Below are positions 58,307 to 64,000 of a DNA stretch of 64,000 nt, in pieces. Location: contig CAVVIT010000005.1 of assembly GCA_963748405.1 (NCBI GenBank), positions 682,001 to 746,000 of the forward strand. Reading direction: 5' to 3'. The notes under the pieces are model-generated. The model saw only the letters and a program-made list of their open reading frames with translations, was not told the origin of the DNA and made no database searches. Every line of letters begins with the position of its first letter. Position 1 is the first letter of the stretch. Source of the DNA: Fen-1273 sp963748405. GTDB taxonomy: Bacteria; Bacteroidota; Ignavibacteria; UBA10030; UBA6906. A program made the position numbers and the translations under genes.

Positions 58307-61300
58307 TCAAAATCCAAGCCCCTTCTTCCTCGCCATCAAGCCTTCAACCCAACGCTTCTCGTTGCTTTCTTTGGGATAAAGAGCCACCAGCGATTGCGCA
58401 AGCTTCCAGAAGCGTTCATCCTTACCGATTCCATCCTCGACGAGGAATCGACGTAGTGCCTCGGAGCGATTGGTAGCAAAGAGCAGCATGCTCTTGTGCA
58501 CATGATCAAGAACAGTCCCAGCAACTTCAACAGTTGCATTCTGGTTCATACGAGGGCCAATCTCCCCCGATTCCTCCACAATCTCGAAAAGCGTTAGTTG
58601 TCGCTCCCTCTTTTTACGTTTAGAGGTTGTCTCGATTGAGTCCTTGCCAAACAGAAACTTCGCCCGTTCCTCAACTGAAAGCAACCGCGCTTTATCACCT
58701 TTGGTTTCCACGAGCGTCTCAAGATGCTCTAGGTGAGCACCAAGTCCCTGCGCTATCTTCCTTGCTGCATCGTATTCAAGCACGTACCCACCTGACAACT
58801 TCTTTTTTCCATTTGAAGATTCTCCTTCGTCATCGTCTTCTTCCACTTCGGATTCCATATTCCCTGCCTCCTCTTCTGGTCCCTCATTGCCATTCCCCGA
58901 CCTTAACGTCCAAAGCCACATAGCCGTGACCCGTGCATCTTCTTCGAAACCAGTAGCATCAGCGCCTTCAAAGATCATGTTGAGGGCTTCCTTGGCAACT
59001 GCAGCCCACACATGTTCGAGATACTCCTTCAGGGTGACTTCTTCGCCACTTGCCTTACCGACCCGTGAGTAGCGGGAAAAGATCTCAAGTGCAGGCCCAA
59101 GGCAAGCGAAAATTGCATCAGCGCCCACGACACCTTCCTTGGCCAGACGAGGCATCCATTCTTGAATTCGCTTGGGTAGTTGTCCTAGTACGTCGCGCCA
59201 GTCACCCGTCTCATCAATTCCCACTGAATCTTCTAAGTGTTTACGTGGTCGGCAAATTAGGTGGACTGATGAAACGAGCGTGCTTTGTCTCTGCGCAATC
59301 ATCCTTGCTCCACGTTCAGTGTCGATAGGCCACGATGCGGTTACTACCCAATTTGCACGGATCAAGGCACCCAGGAGAGATTCCCAAGCCTCAGTTTCGG
59401 AATGAGCAAAGACAACAGCGCCGATCGCATCTGGTTTGGTAAGGCGTCGCCCCGTATTCAAAGCGTCAGTCATTTTGGATTCATATGAGCTGCGATCTTT
59501 CTGCAAATGAGCTACCTCTGAGTGCGGAAGATTCTGGATTATCTCACCTTCCTTCGGGCTCGTGGTTTTGTCGAAGAGCGTTGGATGAGATTGTTTGATC
59601 AGGCGCCTAAGCCACACGTAGAAAAAATCAGACAAACTCGCGTAAGGAATAGAAAAATAGTAGGGGGGGGTCTGTGAAAAACAGATTTGCGGATTCGTCC
59701 GGCAACAGTTGTTGTTCTGCTGAAGATTGGGCCGCCTGCCCAGCATGGTGCAACTCGGCCTGAACCCTTATCATTTCAACTGTGTCAGAAATTATTCCTT
59801 CCCAACCACCTCCACTCTTGAGGGGAACACTCTCAGCAAAGTCCCAGAGCATTGGCAGTGCTTGACGGGCGAAAGTATAACCAGGTGATTGATTCTGGCT
59901 TATCCACCGACACAACGTTGAATTCCGATCACTCAGTTTGCTGACAGAAAGAGCGAGAATAACCTCTGCTTCTGCCCCCAATTCGTTTTTTTTATGGAGT
60001 GAGGAGCATGCTCTGAGTGCTTCGCCGAACGTCACAAGAGCAACCAATTGCCTGTCGATAAAGAGGTCACTCCAATTGGTCATCCCGTATAAACCCAAAG
60101 GAATCCGTCTAGGCTCAGCAGGGTCTAAAGGCTCATCGGGCGTTAATGAAAGATCACCCGAATGTGATTCAACAACCTTCTTGAGGTGAGCTGATGCCTT
60201 GCTCAGCGCATCGAAGTCACGATCGCAAGTTAACCGAAAACAGCGTCCTTGTTGATGTTGTCGTTTTGTCACAACGCAGAAGAGTCGCGCATCCGCTGAC
60301 CCACCCTTCCGCTTCTTGAGTTGTGCACGAACGTTGGAAACGGGTGTTGTGTAGCCACAAATGGGGCATGTAGCCGAGCCACGCTTCACCGTGCCATTGA
60401 ACTGTGGATGGCGCACCTCGGCATTAGGGTCGTCTTGCTTATTCCATGTATTCCCTCGACGTTCAATAATCTCAAATTCAATACGTCTGCCCTTTTTTTC
60501 AGGAACAAACTGTAACGCCACTGCGTGGTTACCCTTTCTTGCAAGCCAGAGTGAGCGCATCAAGGGAACTTCAGCTTCACATCCCGGCCCTTCGCATTTG
60601 ATGGTCCGGGCCCAAAGGTAGGCAATTGGTGTCGACCCGTCTGGATCTTTGGGGTAGAATTCCCCAAGCACCTTCTCCGCCTCATCCCGTATCCACTCAC
60701 TCCACCTTGTCACCTCATCTGCGAGTTGGTGCCCATGGTTGGGAATATACTCAAGCACTACTTTGTTCAGCAGCACGGCAACAGGGTTGAGGTCGGAAGC
60801 GAATGCATCAGCTCCAATTCGTAGAGCTTCAAGGGGGATAGAACCACCACCAGCAAACGGATCCACGACTAGTGGTCGTGTCCCTGGCTCACCCCCAAGC
60901 GCTTCGTGGGCAGCCTGTGTGAGGGCACGGCTTGTTTCAAGGTATTCCTTCACTGTGGAGTTATCCCAATTGGCAAAGTCAGCAATGAAGTCGAGGAGGG
61001 CGTCTCTGAGTGTGACAAGCTCCGTCTCAGTTGTCAGAAATGACATTGGAGATGTTCTGCATGCATTGATCCACCGCTTCATGGATTCTTGTGAGCAGGT
61101 CTCCATCAATTTGCTTGTCGCTGCCTTCGTCGCAAAACTCGTGATCAATTCGGCTGCCTTGTCCCGGAATATTTGCGGGCAGAGTGGATCAGCCGGATCA
61201 GGCCACAGCGCTGCACAAATCACGGCACGACATGCAGCTAACGGTCGCCTTGCCCACCAAATGTGCAACGTGGAGATGTGTCCATGTCGAATGCTCTTCT

Positions 61301-61370
61301 CCCTGCTAGCGTGAGCAGAGATCCGCTTGATCGGTAGGTCAACTTCGATGAGGCGCTTGGGATAATTCAT
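58307..61370 (-). CDS. DUF1156 adenine-specific DNA methylase, split by a C8 run
   Basis: This is a COG1743-type N6-adenine methylase like DrmMI. The start is MNYPKRLIEVDLPIKRISAH, then HISTLHIWWARRPL. The SAM motif is VVDPFAGGGSIPLEAL (near 170) and zinc-ribbon cysteines lie in CEGPGC and CPICG. The catalytic DPPY is broken at 59663-59670. The upstream frame ends 11 codons after DPP at 59628; the other frame continues YYFSIPYASLSDFFYVWLRR to 58307. Removing one C gives about 1020 residues. The C-terminal half has an acidic stretch. Confidence 0.9.
59663..59670 (-). repeat. Poly-C(8) tract inside the DPPY motif
   Basis: Eight Cs on the coding strand after GA. Seven would read GAC CCC CCC TAC TAT, i.e. 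D-P-P-Y-Y; eight read D-P-P-L-L and end in a stop 11 codons later. It lies in an otherwise moderate-GC gene. Confidence 0.9.
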
Positions 61371-61432
61371 GTTACAGTAATCGTCGAAGAAATTGTTGTC
61401 GGCGAAGGTGTGAGACTTCCTTCACGCGATAT

Positions 61433-64000
61433 TCACCTCATAACATTCAATTCCTTTGGGCCAAGAAGATAATGCTCTATCTTCACCAATGGACGCCAAT
61501 TCAGTCGTGCCGGATCCTGAATCGAATGCAGTTCAGGAATACTCCCACAGTTGAATACAACATAGAGCCAGTAGTCTCCTTTAAGACGCTCAGCCGTTTT
61601 GAATTCATTGGCGGTCACTGCTACCTCACCGATGTCCGCCCGGCCCTTCACCTCAATGAATCTCACCTCAATGGCCGTTTGAGGATCAACGGGGTGAGGT
61701 CGCCTCGATATCAGGTCAAACCCACGGTTGTCCTTCTCCACGCTTTCCACCCGCCAACCACGAGACTCTTCGTGCTTAATCGCTTCTTGGATCGCTATCC
61801 GCTCAATCTCAGCATCACGAACCATTGGGGCGATTTCAGGGGATTTACGGTCAGGGTGAGGCAGAATCCACACCCTACCGTGGTGCGTAATATCTGCGAT
61901 GGAACACTGTCTCTCTTTCTGTAGGTCCTCGCGCCGCCGTTCCACCCGCCCATTGAGTTCGTCCAGCCAGCTTTCGGCTGTTTTGATATTTGCGGCCAGA
62001 AGAGGATGTGTATCTCCCTCTTGCTGCTTCTGGAGTAGCTCTGCGAGGCGGATGTTCTGTCGGTTGATCAGTTCATTCAAGCTGATTTCGACATGACGGG
62101 CAATGATGTCTGTTTCTTTCAGTCTTTGTGAAGCTACCTCCGCGAGAAATGGCTGCAACGCCTTCTCAATTAATGCTTGTTCCACAGTGAGCCTGCCTGG
62201 GGCTTTCTCTTCTGTAGGTAGATCAAACTTGCCTGAAGCAGGAACTAGATCGAGCAGTAATGTCGGCTGACGGATCTCCATAGTCCCATTCAAATAGGTT
62301 TCTACAGCGAACATCCTTCTATGCAGTGTATTACCACGACCGTCTCGGATAGCCGCAGAAAAAACGTCCAGACAAGACGGCTCAGACCTATGTATGTCGA
62401 AGAAAATACTACCTCGTTTCAGGTCATGCTGAACTCTTGTGAGGAGATCCTCACGAACACATTCGAATAGTGGATGCCCGGGTGTAACCCATTCCAAGGT
62501 TGGGTCTTTCGTGAGCAGGGCCTTGTCGAACACAATCTGCTTGTACTCTCTTCCGAGCTTTCCGAATCTTCCTTCAAATCGTTCCCCCAGGGACCACAAA
62601 TTGCGCGGAACACGACCAATACGATACGTGTGTGCACCCCTGCTTGATTCTTTGGGATGTACACCAGAGAATGGTGCAGCATTCACAAAGAAATCTTCAA
62701 TTACTTCGGGAACCAACCGTCTTTCTTTGGCCTCAGCCGACTTGCCAACTATTGAGGCGAGGTTCAACTCACGCTTCGCCAAACCCTCGAGTGTTGAGTT
62801 TGTTATCCGGCGGAAATGATCGGGATCGACTTGTTCAACGATCCGCCCTTTTATGACATCCTCGGTTAGGTTGTGCGCGTACATTTCCCGAAGCATCTTC
62901 TCCAGTTGATTGGCTGGGAAGACATCACCAAGCACGTTAAAGATCTTGCCAGTCTTATTCGGATCAAGGTCTTCCTCTATGTGTTCCAGCCGCTCGAACA
63001 GCTTCTGCAGAACTCGGCCCTCGCGAGTATTCGTCGAGACGAAATTGAAGACTAGGCAATCCTTTTCCTGGCCGTAACGATGAATACGCCCCATACGCTG
63101 CTCAAGACGCACTGGATTCCACGGGATGTCATAATTGATCATGAACCAGCAGAATTGGAGGTTTATCCCCTCACCAGCCGCCTCAGTTGCCACAAGTACC
63201 TGGCATTGTTCGCGGAATTCGCGCTCAGCATATATCCGCGTACCCGGGGAATTCCTATCCCCAATCTTCATGCCGCCGTGGATCTGGGTTACTGTAAGGT
63301 TCCACTCCCGAAGCTTGCCAACAAGATAATCCAGGGTGTCTTTGTGCTCAGTGAAGATCAGCACTTTCATCGTCGGATCTTTGAAAACACCATTCTCCGA
63401 AATTACTTCCTTCAATTTCACGAGTTTCGTCTCTACTTCTTTCTTTTCCAGGACAAGAGCTTGATTAATAAGCAGGCCAAGTTGCAGAATCTCCTCCTTA
63501 AGTTCTGTGGGATCTATTGAGGCTACGACGTCCTCAAGCTGCGCTACGATTTCTTGCTGTTCTTCTTCCGGTAGATCCTCAAAATCCTCCGGCAAATGCT
63601 TGGACAGCAAATCCCTCCGATAGCCATCGGGGTCCACGAGTATCTTTTCTCGTTTGGATTTCATTCGCTCAAGGGATTTTCTTACCGCACAGATGCTGGA
63701 TGCAAACCTCCGCTGCAGCATCGCCATGGTAAACCCCAAAGCACGTCCGCGAGAGGACTCGTCAGCCGCAGCTTTTATGGACTGGTCCTCAACGTATCGT
63801 GTGAGGGAATCATAAAATTCCCATTCCTCGTTATTGATCTGGAATTCACTCGTTTGGACAAATCTTCTGGTAAACAATGCTTTGACTTCCCCCGTATCAG
63901 GATTCGGGAATGAAACAAGTGCTTCCTTCACCCGACGAAGATAGAATGGGGCGTTGTTGCGTCGCATTGCCTCTTCAAGGCTCTTTACATCGCCGTAAAC
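61433..64000 (-). CDS. SNF2-type helicase with DUF3883 tail, N-terminus off window
   Basis: The frame is open to the window edge; 63967 is not the start. Visible are the helicase C-terminal half (VLIFTEHKDTLDYLVGKL, ATEAAGEGINLQF, motif VI QRMGRIHRYGQ), a long middle region, and a C-terminal DUF3883-like domain (RGFDLISRRP, then RFIEVKGRADIGEVAVTANE) with a nuclease-like D...ExK pattern. SLEEAMRRNNAPFYLRRVKE at the window edge is close to DrmD-type helicases. The stop lies 62 bases before the methylase start, so the two are probably cotranscribed. Confidence 0.92.
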   Translation of the reverse strand, partial: VYGDVKSLEEAMRRNNAPFYLRRVKEALVSFPNPDTGEVKALFTRRFVQTSEFQINNEEWEFYDSLTRYVEDQSIKAAADESSRGRALGFTMAMLQRRFASSICAVRKSLERMKSKREKILVDPDGYRRDLLSKHLPEDFEDLPEEEQQEIVAQLEDVVASIDPTELKEEILQLGLLINQALVLEKKEVETKLVKLKEVISENGVFKDPTMKVLIFTEHKDTLDYLVGKLREWNLTVTQIHGGMKIGDRNSPGTRIYAEREFREQCQVLVATEAAGEGINLQFCWFMINYDIPWNPVRLEQRMGRIHRYGQEKDCLVFNFVSTNTREGRVLQKLFERLEHIEEDLDPNKTGKIFNVLGDVFPANQLEKMLREMYAHNLTEDVIKGRIVEQVDPDHFRRITNSTLEGLAKRELNLASIVGKSAEAKERRLVPEVIEDFFVNAAPFSGVHPKESSRGAHTYRIGRVPRNLWSLGERFEGRFGKLGREYKQIVFDKALLTKDPTLEWVTPGHPLFECVREDLLTRVQHDLKRGSIFFDIHRSEPSCLDVFSAAIRDGRGNTLHRRMFAVETYLNGTMEIRQPTLLLDLVPASGKFDLPTEEKAPGRLTVEQALIEKALQPFLAEVASQRLKETDIIARHVEISLNELINRQNIRLAELLQKQQEGDTHPLLAANIKTAESWLDELNGRVERRREDLQKERQCSIADITHHGRVWILPHPDRKSPEIAPMVRDAEIERIAIQEAIKHEESRGWRVESVEKDNRGFDLISRRPHPVDPQTAIEVRFIEVKGRADIGEVAVTANEFKTAERLKGDYWLYVVFNCGSIPELHSIQDPARLNWRPLVKIEHYLLGPKELNVMR

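Larger units (their letters stand above)
48645..64000. mobile_element. Integrated defence island at tRNA-Leu, right end outside window
   Basis: Everything from the tRNA to the window edge is on the minus strand, visibly less GC-rich than the core, and consists of a recombinase, DNA modification and nuclease genes. No structural phage genes and no conjugation genes are seen. The second attachment site is not in the window, so the size and exact left border (a point within the tRNA gene) are inferred. Confidence 0.75.

Noticed and set aside
54921..64000. Calling the cluster DISARM
   Set aside because: Only the helicase and methylase fit. The defining drmA, drmB and drmC genes are not in the window, and DUF499 plus the GGCT-like gene do not belong to it.

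Overview
The window looks like a chromosomal contig of a Gram-negative, LPS-making bacterium of the Bacteroidota/Chlorobi/Ignavibacteria (FCB) kind. The grounds are a fused LpxC-FabZ gene inside a complete lipid A block, two tandem Skp/OmpH genes below BamA, and a three-subunit succinate dehydrogenase with a single cytochrome b. The genus was not determined. The partial 16S gene at the left edge would settle it. The core genome is visibly GC-rich. Several promoters fit a TTGACA-like box, 17 bases and a TATATT-like box.

Left part, 1-13.7 kb, mostly minus strand: 16S rRNA with its promoter, then pfkA, surE, panB, a LipM-type octanoyltransferase, lpxA, lpxC-fabZ, lpxD, two Skp-like chaperones, bamA and uppS. 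The envelope genes form one run behind a promoter at about 13.0 kb. A small barrel-like secreted protein follows.

Middle part, 13.8-44 kb, plus strand: a NarX/NarL-type two-component pair, a coiled-coil lipoprotein, ybaB-recR with two paralogous lipoproteins and ftsX, sdhCAB, a polytopic membrane protein, a giant TPR protein, a proline-rich protein, obg, and a FecCD-type permease separated from its FecE-type ATPase by two large PAS hybrid kinases. nusB, an MFS transporter, lpxH and a class A PBP come after.

From 44 to 48.6 kb lie small unknown genes, an APC permease with a UspA-like tail and a secreted protein. This ends at tRNA-Leu(CAG).

From the tRNA to the right edge is an integrated, lower-GC defence island that runs off the window. 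It carries a large serine recombinase whose 3' end lies inside the tRNA, preceded by two ATGA-coupled micro-ORFs; a cytosine-C5 methyltransferase with a second family-like frame over its tail; an HTH regulator behind inverted repeats; a Shedu (DUF4263) nuclease; and a cluster of DUF499 ATPase, gamma-glutamylcyclotransferase-like protein, DUF1156 adenine methylase and SNF2 helicase with a DUF3883 tail. The last cluster is the best candidate for a little-described system: its helicase and methylase resemble class 1 DISARM DrmD and DrmMI, but the ATPase and the cyclotransferase-like protein are not DISARM parts.

Three otherwise normal genes are broken exactly at a run of seven or eight G/C: the NarX-like kinase, the FecE ATPase, and the methylase inside its DPPY motif. 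These are either homopolymer sequencing errors or real slippage sites.
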